In this document: piece by piece, positions 23,641 through 38,161 of the stretch
Numbering within the stretch: the stretch's first letter is position 1
How the letters are laid out: every line of letters starts with the position of its first letter
DNA from: Nephromyces sp. MM_2019
Taxonomy: Eukaryota > Apicomplexa > Aconoidasida > Nephromycida
NCBI GenBank assembly: GCA_015657535.1
Contig: JADHZB010002109.1
Location: forward strand, 19,697-83,696
Direction of reading: 5' to 3'
Length of the DNA stretch: 64,000 bases
Notes under the pieces: model-generated
Seen by the model: only the letters and a program-made list of their open reading frames with translations
Told to the model about the DNA's origin: nothing
Database searches by the model: none
Translations under genes and position numbers: made by a program

Positions 23641-25812
23641 TTTGTAAAGTATTCTTTGGTATATAAACTTAATCTTATTGTACCGAGAGGTATTTCACCT
23701 CGAATTATAAATATAATAAATAATATGAAATAAGAGTTAAATCTAGTAAGAAGAAAAGAAATAATTGGCCAATAAAAGGGGGTTGTGAAGCTTATTTTAT
23801 TTTATTCTTGAAAGATAGCAAGATGTATTTTTTTAAGGAAAGCAATCATCGTGTTTAAAAGAATCCAAAATTTTATACTAGGCTTACAACTTAAGCTCGT
23901 GTTGTAAACTGTGTTTATATAGATGGATTTTGAGCAAGTTATTTTTGCTAAGTTTGTTGCTACTATCTTCTTCACGTGTTATGAGTTAATTTTGGGGGTA
24001 TTCTTTTCTAGTTATTAAGGGTATAAAGTTAAAAACAACAATTCTTTATTAACAAGGTTTTCAGCAGCTAAGATAGTGTAATAAGCATCTAGCTACACAG
24101 TTAAAAAATTTTCTTTGGGGCTTTGCTGTGCCTGATCGAGTCTTCAAAATGTATTTATACACGACTTTCGGAGCATACTGACAAACAGTGCTAGATTTTT
24201 TTTATTCACCCACTGAGTATTTAGAGTAGGTTCTTTTAGCTAACCTTTTTGTTATCAAAAATTGAAGTTATAGCAACATAATCCCATCAAAAAAAAATTG
24301 TGTGAAGCAATTATAAGGTGGATAATCCTTTAATTCATTGACTACCAATAGCTACCAGTTAAAGGTCCATAAAATCAAGCTTATGTTATCACAATTTTAA
24401 ATTTAGTAAGATCATTAATCCCAGTCTCTATAGCACTCAAGCAGAAAATAATTCTTATTCCTACCACTTTAAGCTCGGACTTATTATTTAAAGATGTATC
24501 ATAATTGGTAAAATTAGTAATACCCCATTGGTAAAAACTTTGAGGAATGGGATTTATCCGTATTACTTAAATTCTTGTAATATCTTATTTAAATATTTTT
24601 GCGCGTTAAGATAGATAGCTTTTAGTTTTGTTTTAGGGAGGTTTTGAATGAGAATAACAGTGTGTTCCTTACAGTGGCGTGTTAAAAAAAATAAATTACA
24701 CATATTGGAATAGAAGAGTTTAAAGCTCAACAGGTCATTTAGCACAACTCACCTATACTAGTGAACTTTTTGGTGATATGATTATTCAAATAAGGCTATA
24801 GTTGACATAAAAAGCCTTACTTCTTCGAGGTATATTCTTTTTATTTTTGAGTAGTTTATTGAGATATCTTAAATATAACAACTTAAACATTAGTAACAAA
24901 GTGGTATCTAAATTCAATAAATTAGCATGTTAGATATATAATTTTGATAATCTTAATAATATTGGCGCTTTTTATGCTTATCTATGCATAGCAAAGTAAA
25001 GCAACTCTAAAGAGAGTAGTCAAAGTAGTTTTTATATCCTTATTTAGGTGTTACATACGAAATACTAGGATTTGTGTAGTATAAAGTGGCAATGCTTGAC
25101 ATGTTCGATGCAAGGAATTGTTTCTACCAAAAAAATTGTAAAATCTTTAACCTTTTGAGAATTCGTGCTTTAGCTTTTGGAAATTTATGATAAAACCATA
25201 TTTATTTTTTCTATTGATTAATAATCAGAAATTTCATAAATTTTTCATAAATTGTATTTATTAAAAAGTATTTTAGCCTATTATCTAAAAATTAAATTAG
25301 AGGTTAAATTTTTTATTTATGCAAAGAACCAAAACCTCTCCACGTTTAGTACTCAATTTTAAACACTTAATATAGAATTTGAAAGGTTAATGGAGTGTTT
25401 AGCTTTCTGCTCTAATAACATTTGCTATTAAATAAATAATAAAATCGTGTCTTCATCATTTTAAATATAAAGCTAAAAGAAATGGTAATTTATCAAATTG
25501 TTCGTGAATTAAGAATATAAAATTTTGCTTCTTGGCTTTAGTAGGAGTTGTGTTGTTATGCAAGTCTTAGCATAATTTAATTCTAAGCAGGAATAAAGCT
25601 TTAGCATCAGCTATTTATTGCTATATAACAATAATGGTCAGTTTACTCTCGAAGCATTGTGCCCCATAAAATATTCACACTGATTAATTTTGCACTTTTT
25701 TACTAAATTAAATTCACGAATATACTCGAAGCCACTTTTTCTTTTGAAAGATTTCAGAAAATGAATTATCCAAAATATTTACTTGATATGAAGAAAAGAT
25801 AAAATCATTAGC
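23641..25812. other. Gene-free stretch, about 2.2 kb
   Basis: Divergent region between eL33 (-) and the MerC-like gene (+). AT-rich, with no exon chain or repeat array recognised. Confidence 0.45.
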
Positions 25813-26435
25813 ATGAGCAAGTAAGTTATGACAAATTGGAGTATAGAACTAGAATACCAATAGCTGTACTCTTTGAGATTCAGGTTAAAAATATTGGAGA
25901 TTGTTGGGAAATGGGCGCCTATACTATGTACTGTTGACTGCCTTATTCTGCCACCCATAACACTCTTGTTAACTGCCTTGGGGATAGGAAGCTCACCTTT
26001 TCTGAATGGCTTACATAAAGTTACAGATATGGTAACTATCTAAATTAATGAAAACATTAGAAATATAATCTGAAAAAAAATTTATCATATATATTCTCTA
26101 AAACATTATCCTTTCACCAGTTGGTATTCTTTCTTGTAATTCCAATAACGCTTCTCAACGCATTAATCAAGTACAGGAAGATTGGAGAAAAAAAAATCCT
26201 AAATTGGACCATATTTGGAATCGTCTTTATTCTCAGTGCTAAGTTTTTAAATTTTGTTTCAAAAAATAAAAATAATTATTTTGAATTATTTTCTACCATT
26301 GGATTAATTATTTTATGTGCCTCAAACTACTTAAATGGGAGAAAAAAGTGTTTACATTGTGTGGAACCATTTACAAATGAGCAATGTGATGAATCTAACC
26401 CACTTTTAAACCATAACATAATTGACAAATGTTGA
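25813..26435 (+). CDS. MerC-like small membrane protein
   Basis: Three exons, 25813-25820, 25884-26031, 26121-26435; 156 aa. The first coding exon is only 8 nt (ATG AGC AA) and joins in phase to KLKILEIVGKWAP. Four hydrophobic helices are visible: around APILCTVDCLILPPITLLLT, LVFFLVIPITLLNALI, WTIFGIVFILSAKFL and FSTIGLIILCASNYLNG. Helix 1 carries Cys-x-x-x-Cys followed by Pro-Pro, and after it comes GLHKVTD; this is the MerC plan (helix 1 'lCxxHC...P', later a His in an amphipathic loop, paired Cys at the end). The C-terminus has CLHC. Bacterial MerC carries Hg2+ across the inner membrane; eukaryotic homologues are poorly known, so the substrate here is open. The usual HC is DC. The fit is by pattern; another four-helix protein is possible. 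Confidence 0.58.
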
Positions 26436-29400
26436 ATCTGTAATAAACTTATGAAAGTAGAAGCTTATTACTTTAACATTTTTTATTAATGCAGCTTATT
26501 ACATAGATTTCAACAGATTCACATAATCATAGGAATCAAAAGTTTTAATTCGAGCTTCTAATTTTATCAGAGTATAGATTTGGCTTTATCAAGTGTATTC
26601 AAATTTTCTAAAACATCTCAAAATAATGGTAATTTAAATTTTTTTGTATGGAATATAAGTCAACGAGATACACTGTTGTTAAAGTATTTCATTAATAAAA
26701 CTTGAATTGTAAAGCTAGACAAATTTATTTTTAAAAAGATCAGTTGAAACGCCTTATTGTAAAGACTAACTTATAGATAATATCTACCAATCTTAATTGT
26801 TTAGTTTAAGAGGTTTAAATTCAATAGCAATTTTCAAGTAAATAACTACTCTAATAAAAATCAATTTCTAATAAGCTTCACTATCCAACAGCAATACCAA
26901 CGTGATTGATTAGAGAAAATACATTTTATTTGATCAAAAATTATAGTTGGTAATATAGCAAAAAGATTGTCATTAAAAGTATTTAGGCTACCTGATTTGC
27001 TAAAATAAAATTTTAGCAGTTAAATAAAGCTACAATGGTTGTGAGTATGGGATGAACTAAATGGCCTATCACTAACATTATTAATTTAAGGTAATCCAAA
27101 AGACAATTAACTATATTATAAAATAAGTAGTGGAAAAATACTTACCTTTCATCTATTCTTTGATTCTGATTATGAATTTGATCTGACACACAAAAGGCTC
27201 AAAACCCAAGTCAAACTATTCGCTATGAACCAACGGTTGAATAAAAGACGAGGAATCCCAGCAATTTAATCACGTTAAGGATCCAGTTGTTCTTTAAAAG
27301 GCATGAATTCTAGGCCTTACTAATATAATTTGGGAATTCAAGATATCTGAAATTTTAGTAACTTAGGTTTACAAGTTTATATTCAGAGCCTTCTAGCATC
27401 TTAATTTATATTAAGCTGGATAATTCATTTTAAATGTCTAAGCTTCAGCTCCCATAAATTTGGTAGAAATTTGAAGTCAAAAATGAGAAAGTACTTTTAT
27501 ATAGCAATAATAACAAAGACTTGTTAGTTCGACTTGATAAGAAATTAATAATACCACTAAAAGTGATTTATTCACAATACAGAGCAAAGTTAAAATTATA
27601 TATACAGGATTTAGATTTAGTTTTTAATGATGCTCATTAACATGGTTCCACACACTAGAAAAGCTATGAAGTGTGCAATTCATTAGTATGAAGTTTTAAC
27701 CAGTGAAACCATGGGAGCATAATAAATCTACAAACAAGACTTTAGATACATAACCAAAAAGCACGGGTCGCAGTCCTTCAAACTCAACACTGTAACACAT
27801 ATTCGTAACACACATTTGTAACACACCTACCTACACTACAAAAGCAATCATTAGCACAAGTTACATCAGCACACTCACATACATCTAAAGCACATTGCTC
27901 TGGCAAGCATTTCTTTCTTCCACACTTGCACACCTAGTCAAACTTGCATACACACACAACACCAGTATTTTACTCCACAGCCGGCTTAGGTCTGCACTCA
28001 TAAGCTAATAATTTCACACACCCACGACTCAACACACTGGCACAAATGTGCGCATTACTCTAATGGCTTACATAAAAACTCTCCCACTAAAATAAGTAAA
28101 CACATACACCCACTCACAAATACCACACACATACGCACACAAAAACACTCGTGTTCACAATCAGCACATATGTGCCACTCATATCTCAGATGTCTAGATA
28201 TCACATCTATACCACACATTTTCATATGAATACTAGAACTTGTTCTCATAACATACAAAAAGCTATTTTGCTCGAGTCCACAAATGCCTATCATAGACTT
28301 GGGTGTCACTCATAAGTTTGGATTTGATTTACATTACTTAAATCACATTAAGTGTGCTCATAACTTGCTATAACTTAAAAATATATTTTCTAGAAACTTT
28401 GCGTGACATCCTTATATACAGCAGATACACTTCCCCTAAACGGCTTTTGTTTTTACTTATAATAACACACACCTACTTTCGTCTTATGATATGTAATAGA
28501 AAGGAATAAATTACAAAATTTTGATTGTTGTGCAAGTATAAAAATATTCTTATAATATAAGATTGTTAACATACATATTGCATGTACGTGGTTGAATAAA
28601 AAAATTTCTTCTCTTCAGATCTTGGATAAGCTTCTTGGTATATTTCAGACTTACCTTAATAAATTACATCTTCATGTTCTAATGACTACTAATTTCATTT
28701 TTGCCTTATATATCTTTTCTATCTTCTTTTTTAACAACACTCTTGGGGGAAAAAGTTCTTACCCTATAACCATGTGTTTAAAACATTTGTACTAAGAAAG
28801 TAAAAATTGTTTCTACTTATTTATCACCTCCTGTGTGTTAAAACTTTGTTTGCCACATTTGTCCTATGTGACATTTTTCTTACAAGACTCTTTTTCACCA
28901 AATTTAAACAAGCCAAACTGATTAAATAGGATAGGACATCATCCTATTTACTGTCTACCTTGGGTTAACTGATTTTAACATAATTATCTTATTTCGAGTA
29001 CACCCAAACAGAATTTATTTTTGTTTCTGGTTTCTGTGTACATAAATCCCTCTTTAGTGTTCAAAACTTGTCATTCCTTAGAATTTGATCATTACCTGCT
29101 GTTTAAACTCAAGCATTTTTTCTAGATGTCCTTATAATCGCTTAATAGGGGTCCGTTTACTGTTTAACTTTCAATTATATAACCATACATTATGACCAAT
29201 TACTTTTCCCCTACTCTTTGTTTTCAACTATCGTTCTAACGTCTTTTATATTATTTATCTTACCGCAAGCCACACACCCTTTGATTGGCCTTCTCAAATT
29301 TCTCTGCCCCAATACTTATCAAAGCCCCATTCTCACTTATCTCATATCACCTACATATTTAAAATCTCTTTTCCTTACGAACTACTATGCAGTTAATGCT

Positions 29401-29591
29401 TACTTGGGCCATCCACACTACATGCAATATAATATTCATATGACCTCTATTATATACATCTAAATCTTATCAATTTATTATGCCCAGATGATATATTTCT
29501 ATTACATACGTTTTATTAATACAGCATTGTTATAATTCAGATAAATTAAACATTAAATGTTTCTCAAAGCTTAATTTTTCAACATTTTCTG
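26436..29591. other. Gene-free stretch with a CA-rich block
   Basis: 3.2 kb between the MerC-like gene and CHD1. The section 27780-28320 is rich in CACA runs and interrupted CA repeats on the plus strand. The short frames across it are built from these runs and are not called. It may include the CHD1 promoter and 5' UTR. Confidence 0.5.
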
Positions 29592-32500
29592 ATGAGTGGT
29601 AGCTTTAGCGAACCTTTACTTGATTCGAAGGACTCTCGTGATGCTGGCTTATCAAGCATGGCTCTACCTTCAATAAAATCCCCTACACACCCAAATGACA
29701 CACGGCTAGATATACCACACACCTTGCCCTACCCTCCTTTCGAACAAAATACCAATCAGAATTTTTCCAAACAGGCACCACACAATCCTGCTGAATATAA
29801 AAGCAACTATAATGTCTACCCTAATGGCTACATGGATCAGACAAACTCTTCTTATCCAAACTCCAAACCATATAAAACCCTATTTGAAATGACAAATTTT
29901 GAAACCTTAAATTTACCCAACAATCCACAAACATCTCAACCAAAAGCTATGGAAGTAATCCGTACTCACACTGCAGAATTATTTGATAAGCATCCTACTA
30001 AAAGCAATCTAACCAATGGAACCAGTTTTAAAGGAAACGATAATCATAAAAGTTTTTATAATCTTAATTATTACCATTCTGATATACATAATCTGAGTAA
30101 AAATGGTAAGCTTCATGACTTTTTATAAAATAAATGATTTCACAAATGCTTTACGGAATAACTCTTGCCTAGTAGACTTTTCCAAGAATACTTAAAATTA
30201 GATTACACTACTTAAATGTCCAATCCATCTAGTATAACTGTTTATATCTTCCCGCAATTTTCAGCATTAAGATCCAACAAGTTTGAGGATGACAACCAAT
30301 CTCTAAATTCTGTAGGATCATCATCAAGTGGACCTGCTTCTAGTGATGACGAAAGTGAAACTGAGAGTCTATCAAATTCATATAACATACAAAATTACCC
30401 CCACAAACCTTATCAGGTTTTAAGTAACCCCAATGAAACCAAGGACTCTCTTGAGATTAATCAATATGAACACCAACCACACAAATACACAGATCTAAAC
30501 AATGGAATTGACTCTAGACCAAAGAGAAATCGGAGGCAAACCGATCGATACGAGGAGGCCATCAATACTAAAAAAGTACGACGCAACAACTCCACACTGT
30601 CTTGGAGGGATGTTAGTTCCTCTCCTCTTAATTCTATAAATGGTACTGATAATATTGACCACCTTCAGCAAAGCTCTCACTCAAATACAAGCCCAGAAAG
30701 AGGCTCTAACACCTATTTTGATTCTACACCAACAGAGAGTGACATAAATTGTAAGCCCAATTTTAGATATAAGTCTGGAAAGGGAAGGCCCCCTAAAAGT
30801 AGAACTACAAATGCAGGTACTGAACAAAACGAGGCATTTTATGTTGGTCGTGGTGTAAGAGCTGGAAAACGTACCAAATCTCTAAGAGAAAGGACAAAGA
30901 TTATCGACTACGCAGGTATTTATCAAATTTTCACCTGCTTATTTATAATTTGTCCTTAATTTATCTATACACACACATTTTAGTATCTAGCAATATCATT
31001 CAGTCACAATTTAATTTTCTTTTCAGCCCTAGGTGCAGAATATGAAACCGATGATGAAGATAAGGCTGTTGATACAGAGAGATCAAATCAAGAAGCAGAA
31101 CAAGCATATATTCCTTCTGTTGATAGAGTCATTTCAAACCGAATAAACCCCGAAACAAATGCAACAGAGTACTTCATAAAATGGAAATCACAAGCCCATA
31201 TCCATAACACTTGGGAGGCCTATGAAAATCTCCAAAAATCCCATGGGATAAAGAAGGTTGACAATTATATAAGGAGGTTACAAAACGATAAGATTCGGCG
31301 CTCTTCAATGACTGCAGATGAGGTGGAACAAGAAGATATTGCTTATGAACTCCAGAGACAGCTTGATGACGATGCAACACTAGCAGAACGAGTTATTGAG
31401 AAGAGTACAGATCCCAACACCAATGAACCAATCTATCTTGTTAAATGGTTAAGTTGCCCTTATGACCAATGTACATGGGAATCAGAGGAAACTTTGGTTA
31501 ATCATAAATTTAAGCACTTAGTTGATGACTTTCATGAGCGTGAGGATCGTATACATGGAGGCAAAGCCTCCATAAGTTATTGGAATAACCAATCATTTAG
31601 CCGCACAAAATTTGAGCCCTACCTCAAGACTCCATATTATATGGAGGGTGGTAAGCATGAATTAAGAGACTATCAGTTAACGGGACTCAACTGGATGGTT
31701 TCACGTATGAAATATGGATTATCTGTATTATTAGCGGATGAAATGGGGTTAGGTAAAACTGTTCAAACTATCTCACTAATTGGGCATATGATCTTTACTG
31801 AAAACCTAGTCGGCCCTTACCTCGTCATTGTCCCCCAATCTACTATTGATAATTGGTTACGTGAATTTCATTTTTGGCTCCCAAAAATTAATGCCGTATG
31901 TCTTCATGGTAACGCAATGGGCAGAGACATGTTAAGATTTTACGAACTCAGACAAGTGAGTGTCCCAAATAAGGGTACACGCTGGAGGTTTGATGTGTGC
32001 ATAACAACACCTTCAATCCTTAACTCTCCACCCGACATAGATTTTTTAAGGAAGATCTATTGGCAACTCATGGTTGTTGATGAAGCTCATCAACTGAAGA
32101 ATCGAAACTCCAAGAGGTTTCAAGAGCTTAAGCTATTCCAAGCAGAGTTCAAATTATTACTTAGTGGTACCCCTCTACACAACAACCTAGAAGAGATGTG
32201 GACTTTACTTCACTTTACAAACCCATTGCGTTATGCTTATTATGAGGATTTTAGGCGTAAATATCCAGACATAGAGAATACATCTGAAATAGGTGAAACC
32301 AAACGAAAGCAATTAACCGATCTTCAATCTGAGCTTCACGAAGTAGTGCTAAGGCGCGTTAAGAAGGATGTCGAAAAATCATTACCTAATAAGGTTGAAA
32401 GTATTTTACAAGTTGAAATGTCACCTTTTCAAGAACAATGGTATGAAAATGTCTACACACGTAACTATGAACAGCTTGCTCGTTCATCTGGTGGAGCTCG

Positions 32501-35285
32501 AAACTCGCTTCAAAATATTTGTATGGAGCTTAAGAAAGTTTGTAACCATCCCTTCCTTTGTTCTGCACCACAATCACCAGGCCATTACCAGTCTGGGCTT
32601 GTTCAAGGTAGTGGCAAGATGTGCCTCTTAGAAAAACTACTCATTCGCCTCAAGGAGAAAAATCATAGGGTGTTAATTTTCTCACAAATGGTTAGGATGC
32701 TTAACCTTCTTTCTGAATACCTTACCATCAAAGGATTCAAACATCAGGTAACACTCATTTATTACATACGTATGAAAAGGTAGCTCATGGTATTATATTC
32801 AATACAAAATTTATTGTTTCCACAAAATACTCTATCTTCACAATTCAACATCATATTTATACACTCCTATTCTTTTTATAACAGCGCTTAGATGGTTCTA
32901 TGGGCAAAGAATTAAGGAAGAAAGCCATGGACCATTTCAATGCACCAGATTCGGATGACTTTGTATTTCTACTTTCTACTAAAGCAGGAGGATTAGGTAT
33001 CAATCTTACTACAGCTGATACTGTTGTAATATATGACTCCGATTGGAACCCTCAAAATGATCTTCAAGCCGAGGCTCGTGCACATCGTATTGGACAAACC
33101 AAGACTGTTCAAATTTATAGACTTGTGACCAAAAATTCAATCGAACAAAGTATCTTAGAAAGAGCTAAGACTAAGATGGTTCTAGACACCCTGGTTGTCC
33201 AGGGATTAAACAAAAAACAACCCACTGATAATCAGATTATGATTGGAGGAGCTAATGCATCTAGCCAAACATCATTTACAAGGGAAGAGTTGTCAAGAAT
33301 TCTTCGATTTGGAGCCCAAAACCTTTGGAAACGACACGAGTCAACCACAAGAGATATCGATCAACCCATCGAAGTAGACCTTGATAAGGTCTTGGAAGAA
33401 GCTCAAGTCACCACAAATGAAAGCACAGGAGTTGCTGATGACTTACTCAGCTCATTCAATAATATAGCCGAGTTTCGTTACGAACCATCCAATGATTTGG
33501 ATAACATAAATGATAAGGATTTCTGGGCAACTACAATACCGCTTGAAGAACGCCTAAAGTTCAAGACTGCCAAAGAGCAAGAATTACTGGTCTTAGGACC
33601 CCGTAAGACACGTGCAAGAGAGGGTTTCGCTGTACATGGAACTGATGACGACTATGTTGAGGAGGACTCGAACACAGCTGAGGAAGGAAAAAGAAGAATT
33701 TCTAGTAAATTGAAGAAAAAAAGTAGCTACCACATGTCTGAGAAAGACCGCTATAGGTTATACCGTTCTCTACTTAAATACGGTACAACAAGTTCTAGAT
33801 TGAGTGATATTCACGAAGACTCCAGGCTTGTACGCTTCGACACCAATGTCATTGAACAGGAATGCCAAGTTATTATTGAAATATGTAGAAAACGCTTGCA
33901 AGAAATTGGTTATAATTTCAAAGCAGTAGATGATGAAGGGACAGAAAGCTCACAACAATTAAGTGATCAAACTAAGAATGAAGGTAATTTATTTTATTAC
34001 TTTTAAATATAAAGAAAAAAACTGAAACCTCTTATTTTTAATTTCCTCAGATTTCGAAATCAATGGTAAAAATTGCAATATATCTAGACACTTTGTAGCT
34101 ATTGGGGAAAATAAGGCCAACGCCGTTGATCTCGTAGAAAGAGTTGAACTCCTTACTATGCTTGATAGCTATATCAAAAACCAAAATCTTAATCACCCTG
34201 AACCATGGAAGCTACCTACAGGGCCTATACCACACCCTGGCTCTGTTAAACAACCTCTACCTGAACTAAGAAATCAACCTCTAATTCTAACACTTCCTGA
34301 AAAGGTATTAAAAAAACTCAAAGAATGGACAGCAAAAGATGTGAGGAATTGGGGAGCTTTACAAGACATAAATCTTTTACGAGGCACTTATATTTATGGG
34401 TTCGGAGCCTGGACAGATGTATATACAGATCCTAATTTAGACCTTGAACAAATCAAGGACATCAAATTTGATAAAGTCAAGATGAGAGCTCTACGTACTC
34501 TTAAATTACTCCAAAATGCTCTCGATGAAAGCAAGGGAAAACAAAAAAAACAACGGCCGTTAAAATCTGAAATCAAGGAAGATCCAAGTCTCAAATTGGA
34601 GCAAAGTCCTGGTGATACATCTTCTATCTCAACTTCCATCAATAATTCAGAAAATCCATTAAACCCATCTCCTGATGGCAGCCAATTGACTCAAAACTCG
34701 TTGAAATCTCCCACTAGAAAAAGCTCACATACTGAAAAGAAAGCAGCATCAAGCAAAGGTAAATTAAAATTAAGAAAGCTAGAAACAAATAAAGAAACAT
34801 CATCTCCAATAAGCACAGATAAAGTACATGAAGAGCCAACTATGGAATCTATAGATGAAATATTAACAAAAGATTTGAAACAGATAGAACCCCTTGAATT
34901 GAAAAAGTACGTTAAAGCTTTTTTCCGGCCGCTAAAGAAACAATTGAAAAGGTTAAGATCACTACCTGAGAGCAAACAACCTCAATCTGAAATAATCAGC
35001 AAAATGAAACGCTTGGTACCTATATTTGGTGATTACATCGCCGAAGCAGTTGCTAAATTTACAAATTCTGATGAATCTGCGAACATATTTCACGAAAATT
35101 GTTGGAATCATGTATCCAGCTTCACTTCAAACACTTCTAAGCATATACAACTTATTTACTTAAATCTACTCAGACAGAGAAACAGTGAGGAAGCTAATAC
35201 AGAAGAAATAACTGCTGCTACTGTTGAACCTGAAACAATCAATGGTAATGAGGAAGAAGAAGAAACAAAAACCAATGAAAACTAA
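29592..35285 (+). CDS. CHD1: CHD1-type chromodomain SNF2 ATPase (chromatin remodeller)
   Basis: Five exons: 29592-30105, 30265-30915, 31027-32747, 32885-33983, 34051-35285; 5220 bp, 1739 aa. Order of domains: a low-complexity Ser/Asn/Pro-rich N-terminus (about 1-400) with an acidic Ser patch; two chromodomains (about 419 and 505; aromatic cage residues around EYFIKWKSQAHIHNTWE and IYLVKWLSCPYDQCTWE); the SNF2 ATPase with DEMGLGKT (near 626), DEAHQLKN, LLSGTPLHNNLEEMW and, in exon 4, STKAGGLGINLTTADTVV and ARAHRIGQT; a SANT/SLIDE-like linker region; and a CHD1 helical C-terminal (CHCT) domain near 1611 (ELKKYVKAFFRPLKKQLKRL). This composition is CHD1, not ISWI or CHD3/4 (no PHD fingers seen). 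Role: ATP-driven nucleosome spacing linked to transcription. Low intron number sets it apart from its neighbours. Confidence 0.94.
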
Positions 35286-36126
35286 TTTTCTTAACTTCGT
35301 TTATAAAGCTTCACACAACTTCAACCCTACCTACCTCAGATATATTAATTAAAAATGATTATTTATATCAATTTTTCTTTTACATGAAATTTCAATAATG
35401 TGTACTACCATTTTATTTCTTATATAACTTAATATCATTTACTTAAGCACTATATTATTTCCTTCTTAGATTAGATAGCTTTGCATCAATTTTGTTAATG
35501 ATTAATCTTTCAAACATAAAACACCAAAATTGTTTATCTATTGAATGTCTAGATCGGTTTACACATAAAAATATTTTAGATTTGAAGCCATAATAAATCA
35601 AGGGCAATTTGAATTAATGATAATCACATAGTTCTACCTTACTTTCCTATATTATAAGACATCAGTTAGGAAAATCATGAAAAGTTTAGTTATTGTCTCA
35701 GATCATCTATAACATTATTCATTATATATAAGTAAAATTTTAAAGGCACTTAAGTATTAAGTTTTCTCTTAATTACAGAACTGAAACTTTTGGTTGTTAG
35801 TAAAATGTAAAATTTATCAACTAAACTAAGCATGTATGTTAATTTATCATAAACACTTCTTTAAATAAAATTTAAATACATCACAATGAACACCAAAATT
35901 GACTACTTAGGCTGAACTAAGAATGATAGCTCACAAAAGGTCATGGCGGCAATCACTATTATTTTGGTCGAATGTATGCATGTTTTATGCTTCTCACTTT
36001 ACAATTATTTTTTAAGAACTTGATCAAATGAACTAAAAAGCTATTTGTTTAAACACCCTACATTCTTTCTTAGTGGTATATTCATATTTATAAGATAAAG
36101 AACGCGAAATAAAAAAATTATTTCAT
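35286..36126. other. Spacer between CHD1 and the GTPase gene
   Basis: 841 bp of AT-rich DNA between two plus-strand genes. No additional gene or repeat was seen. Confidence 0.5.
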
Positions 36127-38161
36127 ATGGCCAACAATTTTGTTATTGGTTGCGTGGGTAAGCCTTCAGCTGGTAAGTCAACTTTCTTTAACGCAGTTAC
36201 GGAGGCAGCCAACGCAAAGGTTGGAAGCTATCCATTTACAACTATTGACCCGAACCAAGGCATTGCCTTCTATTCAACTCAGTGCCCATGCAAAAGGTTA
36301 CACCTTGCAAATGATTTGTTACATATACAAATAACATAGATCAATTTAAAGCTATAGATTTGTATTCATTTTAATAAGCCGTTATTTTTTAGGCATTTAA
36401 AATTTTAATCTTCATTTAGATCGTATATTTTTGCTTATTCATTACGTTCCGACTGGTGTGTTAAACACACAACTCAACTTGTAACATAATTAAAAATTGA
36501 TTTTATTAACATTTTTATTTAGTTTTAACGTTACCTGCAAACCCAAGTATGCTCGCTGTGTTGATGGTAAGAGATATGTCCCAGTCAAATTATTGGACAT
36601 TGCTGGATTAATTCCAGGAGCCTCAATTGGCCGTGGCTTGGGAAACAAGTTCTTGGATGACTTGAGGCATGCAGATATTCTGATTCATATCATCGACGTG
36701 TCTGGTACAACCAATGAAAAGGTAATCTCTTATCCACAGGATTGCAACAGATTTTGATATTATTATATAATTTACCTATAGGGTGAGTCTACAGTTGGGT
36801 ATGATCCTTGTAATGATCATGATTGGTTACTTGAAGAAATAGAATTATGGATTTTTAATAATTTATGGAATCGTTGGAGCAGTATAGGACGAAAGCATAA
36901 AGTAACATCCAGGTCAAGATTTATTATAAATTATGTTAATTTTAGATCAAGCAACACTTTTTATCTAAAAAAGTTGTGTTTAGAGAGTAAAATCCTAACA
37001 ATGTTCACCTAAAATTCATTCAGCACTTTTGTCAATACGTTCTTGGCTCAACTATCTGGTTATGGAGCTAAGGAAGGTTTAATTAGGAAACTTTTTGACC
37101 ATTTAAAGTTGTCTGACCCAGTGGACCTTAGCAGCTGGACTATGGAAATCTTAAGAGAATTAGTATGATATTAAATTCTTCAAAAATCGATTATTTATTT
37201 TTTAGATTTTATTATTGTAATTCAACAGGTTAAGGCATTCGTTGAACTGAGATTTAGTTTTATTTTAGTTCTCAACAAAGCTGACTCTGTAAGAATTAAA
37301 TTCAAATTACAATTTAATCTGAATAAACCTCTAAAATTTTTTATCTCATAGGAAGGAAACACAGATCAAAATGCGCTCAAAATATCACAAAAGTACCCAA
37401 GCACACCCATTTGCTTGTCTAGTGCACTTGCAGAATGTTTTTTAAGGAAAATGAAAGATCAAGTAACAGCTCATAAAGAGCTTCAATTATTTATATTTGC
37501 TAAGATGCTATATATAATTCATTTTTATTGAATTTTAACCCTAAAAAATATAAACTCCTCCTTTATTATCTCTTACTTATTAGAAATATATCATCTACGA
37601 ATCGGGGGATATGTTCTTCACAAGTGCTGAGGACAATATTAACAAAAAGATTTTATTGAAACCACTAGACGAGAAGTTAAAAAGTCGATTAGATCGAATC
37701 AAAGACATGGTTCTTTATCGATATGGTTCTACTGGAGTCAATTCTGTAAGATTCATTGTGCAATATAAAGTTCATCTAGAATTTTAAAACAAATTTAATC
37801 CTTAGGCCATAAATATTGCTGTTGACACTATCGGAATGATTCCTGTTTACCCTGTAAAGAGTCTTAATTTTTTCGGCAATTCGAATCAGCCAGGAGAAGC
37901 ATTCCCTGATTGCATTTTGGTTAAAAAGGGCACAAGGTATATTTATAGATTCTATAATCTCTACTTAAGTAAGCTATCGAGTTTTAAATATTTTTAAAAT
38001 CATACATCAGTATAAAAGGCGTCTCAAACATTCTTTATGGTCAAGACTCTAACTCACTTTTGTATGCTGAAGGTATAGATGGAAGAAGAATAGCCGAAAA
38101 TGAAATTATTACTCTCGAAAATAACATCTTCAAATTTGTCCTGAAAAGGACCTTAAAGTAA
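36127..38161 (+). CDS. Ygr210/YchF-related GTPase with TGS domain
   Basis: Nine exons: 36127-36296, 36523-36721, 36782-36912, 37024-37162, 37229-37288, 37352-37462, 37584-37745, 37806-37936, 38011-38161; 1254 bp, 417 aa, matching the roughly 410-residue yeast Ygr210c/archaeal YchF-type class rather than OLA1. G motifs: G1 [10 protein letters not shown]2 region [10 protein letters not shown]3 DIAG ([12 protein letters not shown]), G4 NKAD. Class features include [51 protein letters not shown], and a C-terminal TGS-type end ([20 protein letters not shown]). The yeast homologue is a poorly characterised, probably translation-associated GTPase. The identification as an Obg/YchF-superfamily GTPase is secure; the exact role is not. 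Confidence 0.9.
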
